Positions 29,540-38,025 of a stretch of DNA of 64,000 bases are shown here, piece by piece. Numbering within the stretch: the first letter of the stretch is position 1; each line of letters opens with the position of its first letter. A program made the position numbers and the translations under genes. The stretch comes from Sphingomonas sp. BK235 (GTDB taxonomy: Bacteria; Pseudomonadota; Alphaproteobacteria; Sphingomonadales; Sphingomonadaceae). Under the pieces are notes generated by a model that was not told where the DNA came from, did not search any database, and saw only the letters and a program-made list of their open reading frames with translations. The stretch lies in the NCBI RefSeq assembly GCF_004345855.1, contig NZ_SLXN01000002.1, positions 1 through 64,000 of the forward strand, in the 5' to 3' direction.

Positions 29540-30192
29540 GCGACGCAGCCGGGCAGGTCGGCGCAGCGCCGCGCGATCGCCTGCGCGCCCGCGGCCCACA
29601 GCGCCTCCTCGCGATGATAGCCCCAGGTCACGCCGATCGCGCGCACCCCGGCGGCGCGCGCCATCGCCATGTCGAAGCTGGTGTCGCCGATCATCACGGT
29701 CATATGGGGGGCCGCGCCCGCCTGCGCCATCGCCGCGGCGAGCATCGACGGGTCCGGCTTGGACGGGTGGCGGTCCGCGGTCTGGAGCGTGACGAACCGC
29801 TCGGTCAGGCCGTGATGCGCGAGCAGCAGCGCCAGCCCGCGATCCGACTTGCCCGTCGCGACGCCCAGCCGCCAGCCCGCGACCGCGAGCGTGTCGAGCG
29901 CCTCGACCAGCCCGTCGTACAGCGGCTCGGGATCGAGCGCGGCGTCGGCGCGCATCTGCTGAAACGCCCGCTTATAATCGGCGGCGAGCGCAGCGTGGAG
30001 CGTCGCGGGCGAGTCGGGCAGGAGCATCGCCATCGCCTCGATTAGGCTGAGCCCGACGATCGCGCGGATCGCGGCGTGCGACGGCGCGGGAAGGCCGGCG
30101 CCGCGATGCGCCGCCTCCATCGCGCGGCAGATATTGGCCTGACTGTCGACGAGCGTGCCGTCGCAGTCGAACACGGCGAGACGTGGGGACAT
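29536..30192 (-). CDS. HAD superfamily hydrolase, phosphoglycolate-phosphatase-like
   Basis: The 218-aa protein has HAD motif I in AVFDCDGTLVDSQ, motif II in VATGKSDRG, the motif III Lys in HPSKPDPS, and motif IV in MIGDTSFDMAMA, with a helical cap typical of subfamily IA. The likely activity is a small phosphoester hydrolase. In other sphingomonads such a gene accompanies crcB, rluC and ATP12 genes; here that group is split, with crcB-rluA at 12.5-14 kb. Confidence 0.9.
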   Translation of the reverse strand: MSPRLAVFDCDGTLVDSQANICRAMEAAHRGAGLPAPSHAAIRAIVGLSLIEAMAMLLPDSPATLHAALAADYKRAFQQMRADAALDPEPLYDGLVEALDTLAVAGWRLGVATGKSDRGLALLLAHHGLTERFVTLQTADRHPSKPDPSMLAAAMAQAGAAPHMTVMIGDTSFDMAMARAAGVRAIGVTWGYHREEALWAAGAQAIARRCADLPGCVA

Positions 30193-30285
30193 GAGATGCG
30201 CTTAGCGGAGCCTGTGCCGCCCGCGCCATCCCCCCGTCGATGCCGCAGCGCGGCGGAGCGTGCGCGAGGCGCGGCGGGGCGCGCG

Positions 30286-30320
30286 TTAACCTCTTCGTAG
30301 GCAGGAACGAATAAGGTTAA
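30286..30320. repeat. inverted repeat with terminal TTAACC/GGTTAA
   Basis: TTAACCTCTTCGT (30286-30298) and ACGAATAAGGTTAA (30307-30320) are imperfect inverted copies around 8 bases. The ends match the TTAAC half-site of CtrA. It lies in the 186-base divergent gap between the HAD gene and the small membrane gene, about 60 bases before the latter. Confidence 0.5.
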
Positions 30321-30378
30321 GCGCACGACGGGCGTCGGGGGGCGGCCGCGTCGATGAACCATCACGAGGGTGTGGGGA

Positions 30379-30579
30379 ATGCTGGAAGCCGTTGCACTGA
30401 CCTATGGCATGCTGTTGAGCTTCGTGCTCTCGGGCGCGTCGCACAACCGCCGGCTCGCGCGCCCCAACCCGCCGGTGCTCACCTATATCGGCTATGTCCT
30501 GTTCGGCGCGACCTGCGCGCTCACCGTGGCGCTCACCGTCTATGCGGCCTGGGGGCTGGTGACCGGCGAGACGCTCTGA
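30379..30579 (+). CDS. small two-helix membrane protein
   Basis: The 66-aa protein has two hydrophobic helices (about 4-22 and 36-60) joined by SHNRRLARPNPP. No family is recognised. ATG 30379 is chosen because GAGGG lies 8 bases upstream; a GTG at 30370 is the alternative. It is convergent with era and follows an inverted repeat that could control it. Confidence 0.75.
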   Translation: MLEAVALTYGMLLSFVLSGASHNRRLARPNPPVLTYIGYVLFGATCALTVALTVYAAWGLVTGETL

Positions 30580-30621
30580 GATCGCGCGGCGCGGGCTGAC
30601 GGATCGGCCCGCGCGCCCGCG

Positions 30622-31584
30622 TCACTCCACCCAGTCGAGCCCAATATCGCGGTAGACGCCGCGGTCCTCGTCCCAGCCGGGCTTCACCTTGACGTGCAGA
30701 TAGAGGTGGACCGGCCGGTCGAGAAGCACCGCCAGTTCCGCCCGCGCGCGCGCCCCGATCTCGCGGATGCGCGCGCCGCCCTTGCCGAGCACGATCGCGC
30801 GCTGGGTCACGCGCTCGACCAGGATCTGCTGGTGGATCTCGGCCGAGCCATCCTCGCGCTCGCTGAACTTCTCGGTCTCGACCACGCTGGCATAAGGCAG
30901 CTCGGCGTGGAGCTGGAGGTAGAGCTGCTCGCGCGTCACCTCGGCCGCCAGTGCGCGCTCGGACGCGTCGGACACCTGGTCCTCGGGATAATGCCACGGC
31001 CCCGCGGGCATCGCCGCCGCCAGCACGCGCTTGAGCTGGGGCAGTCCGTCGCCGGTCTGCGCCGAGACGAAGAAGGTCTCGGCGAAGGCCAGCATCGCGT
31101 TGAGCTTCTCCGCGTGGATCAGCAGCTTGGGCTTGTCGGCGAGGTCGACCTTGTTGAGCACGAGGTAGATCGGCTCGCGCCGCTCCTTGAGCGACTCGAC
31201 GATCTCGGTGACCTTGGGGCCGAGACCGCCCTTGCCGTCGACCACCAGCGCGATCACGTCGGCGCCCTCCGCGCCGCCCCAGGCCGCCGCCACCATCGCG
31301 CGGTCGAGCCGGCGGCGCGGCGCGAAGATGCCGGGCGTATCGACCAGCAGCAGCTGCGTTTCGTCCTGGAGCGCAACGCCCATCAGCCGCGCGCGCGTGG
31401 TCTGCGCCTTGGGGCTGACGATCGCCACCTTCTGCCCGACCAGGGCATTGACCAGCGTCGACTTTCCCGCATTGGGCGCGCCCACCACCGCGACCAGCCC
31501 GCAGCGCGTCGCGGGCGAATGTTGCGAATGTTGCGAATGTTGCGAATGTTGAGTCACCGGCGCGTTCTCGTCCACGCCGCTCAC
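30622..31584 (-). CDS. era: GTPase Era
   Basis: The 320-aa GTPase assists 16S rRNA maturation and 30S assembly. G1 is GAPNAGKST, G2 falls in KAQTTRARL, G3 is DTPGI and G4 is NKVD; a C-terminal KH domain contains RAIVLGKGGARIREIG. The N-terminus is unusual: four in-frame Gln-His-Ser units from a 9-base tandem repeat precede the G domain. The GTG at 31584 overlaps the dnaJ stop (GTGA). Two further GTGs (31575, 31557) also lie upstream of the repeat. Here era follows dnaJ instead of the usual rnc. Confidence 0.95.
   Translation of the reverse strand: MSGVDENAPVTQHSQHSQHSQHSPATRCGLVAVVGAPNAGKSTLVNALVGQKVAIVSPKAQTTRARLMGVALQDETQLLLVDTPGIFAPRRRLDRAMVAAAWGGAEGADVIALVVDGKGGLGPKVTEIVESLKERREPIYLVLNKVDLADKPKLLIHAEKLNAMLAFAETFFVSAQTGDGLPQLKRVLAAAMPAGPWHYPEDQVSDASERALAAEVTREQLYLQLHAELPYASVVETEKFSEREDGSAEIHQQILVERVTQRAIVLGKGGARIREIGARARAELAVLLDRPVHLYLHVKVKPGWDEDRGVYRDIGLDWVE
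31515..31550. repeat. four perfect 9-base tandem repeats inside era
   Basis: Four exact copies of GCGAATGTT (plus strand) encode Gln-His-Ser four times near the Era N-terminus. The CAA and CAT codons are rare in the neighbouring genes. Because the unit is a multiple of three, slippage would change length without breaking the frame. Confidence 0.95.
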
Positions 31585-32699
31585 TCGCCCGCGATCGCGT
31601 TCTTGAGCCGCGAGAAGAAGCCCTGGCTCTGCGGGCATTCGTCACCCGTCTCGGTCTCGCGGAACTCCTCGAGCAGCGCGCGCTGGCGCGTGCTGAGCTT
31701 GGTCGGCGTCTCCACCTCGACCTGGATCACCAAGTCGCCGGTGCCGCGCCCCTGCAAGACGGGCATGCCCGCGCCGCGCTGGCGCAGCTGCTTGCCCGAC
31801 TGGATGCCCGCGGGAATCTTGACCTCGTGGCGCTTGCCGTCGAGCCCGGGGATCGACAGCGTCCCGCCCAGCGCCGCGGTGGTGAAGCTGATCGGCGCGC
31901 GCGCGAACAAGGTGGTGCCCTCGCGCTCGAAGATCGCGTGCCGCTTCACATGCAGGAAGATGTAGAGATCGCCCGGCGGCGCGCCGCGCGCGCCCGCCTC
32001 GCCCTCGCCGGTGAGCCGCACGCGCGTGCCCTCGTCGACGCCGGGCGGCACGTTGACCGCGAGCGTCTTGGTCTTCTCGACGCGACCCTCGCCGCGGCAG
32101 TCGGCGCACGGGTCGGTGATCACCTCGCCCGAGCCGTGGCACAGCGGGCAGGCCCGCTCCACCACGAAGAAGCCCTGCTGCGCACGCACCTTGCCGTGGC
32201 CGTGGCAGTGCTGGCAGGTGTGCGCGTGGGTGCCGGGCTTGGAGCCGGTGCCGTGACAGCTGTCGCACGCGGCGGAGATGTCGACGGTGATCTCCGTCTC
32301 CTTACCGTGATACGCCTCCTCCAGCGTGATCTCCATGTCGTAGCGCAGGTCCGCGCCGCGGCGCACCTGCCGCCCGCCGCCGCGCTGGCCGCCCATGAAC
32401 TCGCCGAACACGCTCTCGAAAATGTCGGAGAAGCCGGCGAAATCCTGCGCGCCGCCGCCACCGCCGCCGCCGTTCCTGAAGGCGGCATGGCCGAAGCGAT
32501 CATAGGCCGCGCGCTTCTGCGGGTCCTTGAGGCAGTCATAGGCCTCGCTGACCGCCTTGAACTTGGCCTCGCTGTCCTTGCACCCGGCGTTCTTGTCCGG
32601 ATGGTATTTCATCGCGAGCTTGCGATACGACGATTTGATCGTCGCCGCGTCCGCGGTCCGCTCGCACTCGAGCAGCTCGTAATAGTCGATCTCGGTCAT
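31581..32699 (-). CDS. dnaJ: chaperone DnaJ
   Basis: The 372-aa Hsp40 stimulates the DnaK ATPase. Domains in order: J domain (residues 1-70, HPD in KYHPDKN), a short Gly-rich linker (77-83), four CXXCXGXG zinc motifs (about 145-215, CDSCHGTG, CQHCHGHG, CPLCHGSG, CADCRGEG), and C-terminal beta domains. ATG 32699 is the family start. It is separated from dnaK by 300 bases holding a palindromic repeat and hairpins, and overlaps era at its end. Confidence 0.97.
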   Translation of the reverse strand: MTEIDYYELLECERTADAATIKSSYRKLAMKYHPDKNAGCKDSEAKFKAVSEAYDCLKDPQKRAAYDRFGHAAFRNGGGGGGGAQDFAGFSDIFESVFGEFMGGQRGGGRQVRRGADLRYDMEITLEEAYHGKETEITVDISAACDSCHGTGSKPGTHAHTCQHCHGHGKVRAQQGFFVVERACPLCHGSGEVITDPCADCRGEGRVEKTKTLAVNVPPGVDEGTRVRLTGEGEAGARGAPPGDLYIFLHVKRHAIFEREGTTLFARAPISFTTAALGGTLSIPGLDGKRHEVKIPAGIQSGKQLRQRGAGMPVLQGRGTGDLVIQVEVETPTKLSTRQRALLEEFRETETGDECPQSQGFFSRLKNAIAGE

Positions 32700-32714
32700 G
32701 CGAACATAAGCCCT

Positions 32715-32730
32715 CTCCCCCGCGGGGGAG
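32715..32730 (-). promoter_or_regulatory. GC hairpin next to the dnaJ ribosome-binding site
   Basis: A perfect palindrome, CTCCCCCGCGGGGGAG, lies in the dnaJ leader, and on the minus strand it is followed immediately by AGGG and then the ATG at 32699. It could hinder ribosome binding or simply be an intergenic repeat; the AGGG itself stays outside the stem. Confidence 0.4.
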
Positions 32731-32762
32731 CCTTGGGAAATGTGGCCGACGCGCACGCCCCC

Positions 32763-32859
32763 GCGTCATCCCGGCCTTGCGCCGGGATCCATGCGTCGGC
32801 GCGCGCCACAGACGTGGTGCACGCGGCGCCATGGATGCCGGGTCCGGCCCGGCATGACG
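32763..32859. repeat. 97-bp palindromic repeat, copy 3
   Basis: Arms at 32763-32793 (GCGTCATCCCGGCCTTG...) and 32830-32859 (...GGCCCGGCATGACG) are inverted copies. It occupies the middle of the 300-base gap between dnaK and dnaJ, which holds no gene I can support. Confidence 0.85.
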
Positions 32860-32970
32860 AAGTGGGTGTGCCGTCGACATCATCGGCAAGCGTGCCGATC
32901 AGGTAAGGGGCGGCCACGAACGCTGTCCTGTGCTGCATCGTCACCGTCCCTCACCACTCACCCCCGCCCC

Positions 32971-32985
32971 CTCCCCACCGGGGAG
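32971..32985 (-). terminator. hairpin after dnaK
   Basis: CTCCCC and GGGGAG pair around three bases about 15 bases past the dnaK stop. No T-tract follows, so it may only slow or protect the transcript. Similar strings occur as intergenic repeats in other genomes. Confidence 0.35.
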
Positions 32986-32999
32986 AGGGCGAAGCGCCG

Positions 33000-34907
<1,908 letters not shown>

Positions 34908-34991
34908 GAGTGCTTTGCCTAGCCCCTGCGTTGACGTGTATTGATGCGGCGGCGCCCCGTTACGGCAGCGCAACCGCGATGACGAAGCGCG

Positions 34992-35019
34992 ATATAGGTG
35001 CGCGGTCGCGCCCCGCAAG
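34992..35019 (-). promoter_or_regulatory. sigma-32-type heat-shock promoter of dnaK
   Basis: On the minus strand CTTG (35016-35019) and CCTATAT (34992-34998) are 17 bases apart, matching the alphaproteobacterial RpoH pattern CTTG-N17/18-CYTATNT. The start site would be near 34985, giving a leader of about 78 bases. Confidence 0.65.
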
Positions 35020-35094
35020 ATTGCGGCGGTGGTGTGGCGGGCGCGGCCGGGAACGATTGCCTGACTCGCGCGTGTCACGTAGGGAGGCCCGATC

Positions 35095-35376
35095 ATGCAG
35101 ACCGCCCGCATCTACCAGCGCCCGAAGAACGCCATGCAGTCGGGCAAGGCCCGCACCGATCGCTGGCAGCTCGAGTTCGAGCCCGGCGAGGCCAAGCAGC
35201 CCGACGCGCTGACCGGCTGGGCCGGCAGCGGCGACACGCGCGATCAGATCAGGCTGGGCTTCCCCACCTGCGAGGCGGCGGTGGCGTACGCCGAGCAGCA
35301 GGGGCTGCGCTACACCGTGATCCCGACGCCGACCAAGACGCTGAAGCTACAGAGCTACGCCGACAATTTCCGCTAA
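35095..35376 (+). CDS. NDUFS4-like complex I accessory subunit
   Basis: The 93-aa protein matches the conserved region of the 18-kDa NADH dehydrogenase subunit ([48 protein letters not shown]; ending ADNFR). It is an accessory subunit of respiratory complex I, shared by alphaproteobacteria and mitochondria. AGGGAGG precedes the ATG. It is monocistronic and far from any nuo cluster in this window, divergent from dnaK. Confidence 0.93.
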   Translation: MQTARIYQRPKNAMQSGKARTDRWQLEFEPGEAKQPDALTGWAGSGDTRDQIRLGFPTCEAAVAYAEQQGLRYTVIPTPTKTLKLQSYADNFR

Positions 35377-35478
35377 GGTCGCGGCGCGGCCGGGCTCGCC
35401 GGCCGGGTGATGGCGGACAGGTGCTGGCGGACAGGTGCTGGCGATGACCGTCGTGGGCGGCGCCTCTCGGTGGCGCGC

Positions 35479-35709
35479 TCAACCGCGGCGGGTGCTGTCG
35501 CGCTTGTCGACCCATTGCGGGCCGCTGCGCCGGCACGCCGCGCTCACCACAGGGAAATCGAGGTCGCTGTTGCGCGCGAGCACGTTGGCCATCGCCGCCT
35601 CGCACTGCTGCACCGTGGCGTAATGCGCCGGCGCGACACGCGCCTCGGCGCAGCCGGTGGCGCCGTCGCCACAGCCCATGATCGCCATCACGAAGAATAC
35701 CGCGTCCAT
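35479..35709 (-). CDS. small cysteine-containing hypothetical protein
   Basis: The 76-aa protein starts MDAVFFVMAIMGCGDGATGCAEAR and has further Cys residues in TVQQCEAAMA and SAACRRSG, spaced as if for disulfides. An AGGAGG lies 5 bases before the ATG. The N-terminal hydrophobic stretch may be a short signal. No family is recognised with certainty. It is divergent from the Atm1-type gene. Confidence 0.75.
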   Translation of the reverse strand: MDAVFFVMAIMGCGDGATGCAEARVAPAHYATVQQCEAAMANVLARNSDLDFPVVSAACRRSGPQWVDKRDSTRRG

Positions 35710-35810
35710 CGCTGCCTCCTCACGCCTGGGAAAACGAAGACCGCCCGGCGCCGTTCCGGTCCCGCATGCGCGGTTGACGCTCCCGTTCCGGCACACGACA
35801 TCTCAGGCAC

Positions 35811-37637
35811 ATGCCTCCCGACCGCCCCGCCGCCGCCGGCACCGAGCGTCCGCTGCTGCCGACGCTCCGCCGCTTCCTCCCCGATCTCTGGCCGAGCGAC
35901 TCGCCGGGGATGAAGCTGCGCGTCGCGGGCGCGCTGGCGCTGGTGGTCGCGTCCAAGCTGGTGCAGGTCTATGGCGCACCCTTCGCGCTCCAGGGCGCGG
36001 TGGACGGCATGGCGGTGCCGACCACGCCGGTGACGCTGATCGTGCTGCTGGTGATCGGCTATGCCGCGGCGCGCTTCGGCACCACGCTGTTCGACAATCT
36101 GCGCAACACCGTGTTCGAGAAGGTCGGCCAGGAGGCGACGCGGCGGCTCGCGGCGCGCGTGTTTCGCCATCTCCATCGGCTGTCGCTGCGCTTCCATCTC
36201 GAGCGGCGCACCGGCGCGGTCACCAAGGTGGTCGAGCGCGGCACCAAGAGCATCGACACGATGCTCTATTTCCTGTTGTTCAACATCGCGCCAACGATCC
36301 TCGAACTCGCGCTGGTGCTGGGCATCTTCCAGGTCAAGTTCGGCTGGCCACTGGTCGTCGCGACGCTGGCGATGGTGGCGCTGTACATCTGGTTCACGCG
36401 CACCGTCACCGACTGGCGCTCGTCGCTGCGCGAGAAGATGAACGACCTCGACACCGGCGCGGTGGCACACGCGGTCGACTCGCTGCTCAACTTCGAGACG
36501 GTGAAATATTTCGGCGCCGAGGAGCGCGAGGCCAAGCGCTACGACGGCGCGATGCGCTCCTATGCCGAGGCCGCGGTGAAGAGCGAGAACAGCCTGGCGT
36601 GGCTCAACATCGGCCAGGCGCTCATCACCAACCTGATGCTCGCCGCGGGCATGGCCTGGGTCGCCTGGGGCTGGAGCCAGGGGCGCTTCACCGCCGGCAA
36701 CGTGGTGCTGGTGTCGACTTTGCTGTCGCAGCTGTTCCGCCCGCTCGACCTGCTCGGTATGGTGTATCGCACGATCCGTCAGGGCGTGATCGACATGGGC
36801 GCGATGTTCGACCTGATCGACACCGCGCCCGAGGTGGTCGACGCGCCCGACGCGCCCGCGCTGGCGGTGCACGACGCGCATGTCCGCTTCGAGGGCGTGG
36901 CGTTCGGCTATGACGCGGGCATGCCGATCCTCAAGGGGATCGACCTCGACGTGCCCGCGGGCACCACTTGCGCGGTGGTCGGTCCCTCGGGCGCGGGCAA
37001 GTCGACGCTGGCGCGGCTGCTGTACCGTTTCTACGACGTCGATCAGGGCCGGATCACGATCGACGGGCAGGATATCGCGCGCGTGCGGCAGGCCACGCTG
37101 CGCGCCGCGATCGGCATCGTCCCGCAGGACACGGTGCTGTTCAACGACACGATCGGCTATAACATCGCCTACGGCCGTGAGGGCGCGAGCGAGGCCGAGG
37201 TCGCCGCCGCGGCGCGCGGCGCGGCGATCGCCGGCTTCATCGAGCGCCAGCCCGAGGGCTATCAGACGCGCGTCGGCGAGCGCGGGCTCAAGCTGTCGGG
37301 GGGCGAGAAGCAGCGCGTGGCGATCGCGCGAACGCTGCTCAAGGACCCGCCGCTGCTGATCCTCGACGAGGCGACCAGCGCGCTCGACAGCCGCACCGAG
37401 GGCGAGATCATGGAGACGCTCGCCGCGATCGAGCGCGGACGCACCACGATCGTGATCGCGCACCGGCTCTCCACCATCGTCCACGCCGACCAGATCGTGG
37501 TGCTGGAGGCGGGGCGCGTGGTGGAGCGCGGGACCCACGCCGAGCTGCTCGCGCGCGACGGCCTCTACGCCGCGATGTGGGCGCGTCAGGCGGCCGAGAG
37601 CGAGGAGGCCGAGGAGGCGCCGGTCGCGGTGGCGTGA
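35811..37637 (+). CDS. Atm1-type ABC exporter (half-transporter)
   Basis: The 608-aa protein has six transmembrane helices (about residues 35-320) fused to an ATPase domain. Walker A is GPSGAGKS (391-398), the signature LSGGEKQR (495-502), and Walker B LLILDEATSALD. It resembles the homodimeric Atm1 of Novosphingobium, which exports glutathione conjugates and is linked to heavy-metal tolerance and iron-sulfur metabolism. The transmembrane helices YFLLFNIAPTILELALVLG and SLAWLNIGQALITN are typical of the family. It stands alone. Confidence 0.92.
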   Translation: MPPDRPAAAGTERPLLPTLRRFLPDLWPSDSPGMKLRVAGALALVVASKLVQVYGAPFALQGAVDGMAVPTTPVTLIVLLVIGYAAARFGTTLFDNLRNTVFEKVGQEATRRLAARVFRHLHRLSLRFHLERRTGAVTKVVERGTKSIDTMLYFLLFNIAPTILELALVLGIFQVKFGWPLVVATLAMVALYIWFTRTVTDWRSSLREKMNDLDTGAVAHAVDSLLNFETVKYFGAEEREAKRYDGAMRSYAEAAVKSENSLAWLNIGQALITNLMLAAGMAWVAWGWSQGRFTAGNVVLVSTLLSQLFRPLDLLGMVYRTIRQGVIDMGAMFDLIDTAPEVVDAPDAPALAVHDAHVRFEGVAFGYDAGMPILKGIDLDVPAGTTCAVVGPSGAGKSTLARLLYRFYDVDQGRITIDGQDIARVRQATLRAAIGIVPQDTVLFNDTIGYNIAYGREGASEAEVAAAARGAAIAGFIERQPEGYQTRVGERGLKLSGGEKQRVAIARTLLKDPPLLILDEATSALDSRTEGEIMETLAAIERGRTTIVIAHRLSTIVHADQIVVLEAGRVVERGTHAELLARDGLYAAMWARQAAESEEAEEAPVAVA

Positions 37638-37667
37638 GGCATGCTCTCCCTCCCGACGAGAGGATCG

Positions 37668-37755
37668 CCGTCATCCCGGCCTCGCGCCGTGCTCCATCGC
37701 TTCGCGAGAGCGACGCCGGCGGCGCTCGCGACACCATGGATCCGGACTCAAGAAG
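37668..37755. repeat. degraded palindromic repeat, copy 4
   Basis: The left arm CCGTCATCCCGGCCTCGCGCC is intact, but the right side has decayed to ACCATGGATCCGGACTCAAG. It lies 27 bases before an intact copy in the same orientation, so it looks like a tandem duplicate in decay. The 388-base gap between the Atm1-type gene and the M3 peptidase holds only these repeats. Confidence 0.65.
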
Positions 37756-37781
37756 CTCATTGTCGCGGATGCAGCTTACCT

Positions 37782-37879
37782 CCGTCATCCCGGCCTCGCG
37801 CCGGGATCCATCGCGCCGCGAGAGCCGCCCGCGTTGCTCTCACGGCACCATGGATCCCGGGTCGAGCCCGGGATGACGG
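37782..37879. repeat. 97-bp palindromic repeat, copy 5
   Basis: Intact arms begin CCGTCATCCCGGCCTCGCGC and end GCCCGGGATGACGG. Its length matches the other copies, while its internal spacer differs from theirs. Confidence 0.85.
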
Positions 37880-38025
37880 TGATCGGGCGGCGCCACGACT
37901 GACGCGTCGCCCCCCCAAGGAGACACGGCCAGCAGCCCACGCACTGACCCAGAGTAGGGCAGCTCCCTTGCCCCTCCCCGGTTGCGGGTGCATCAGACGC
38001 GCATCCTCCAGCTCAAGGAGCACCG

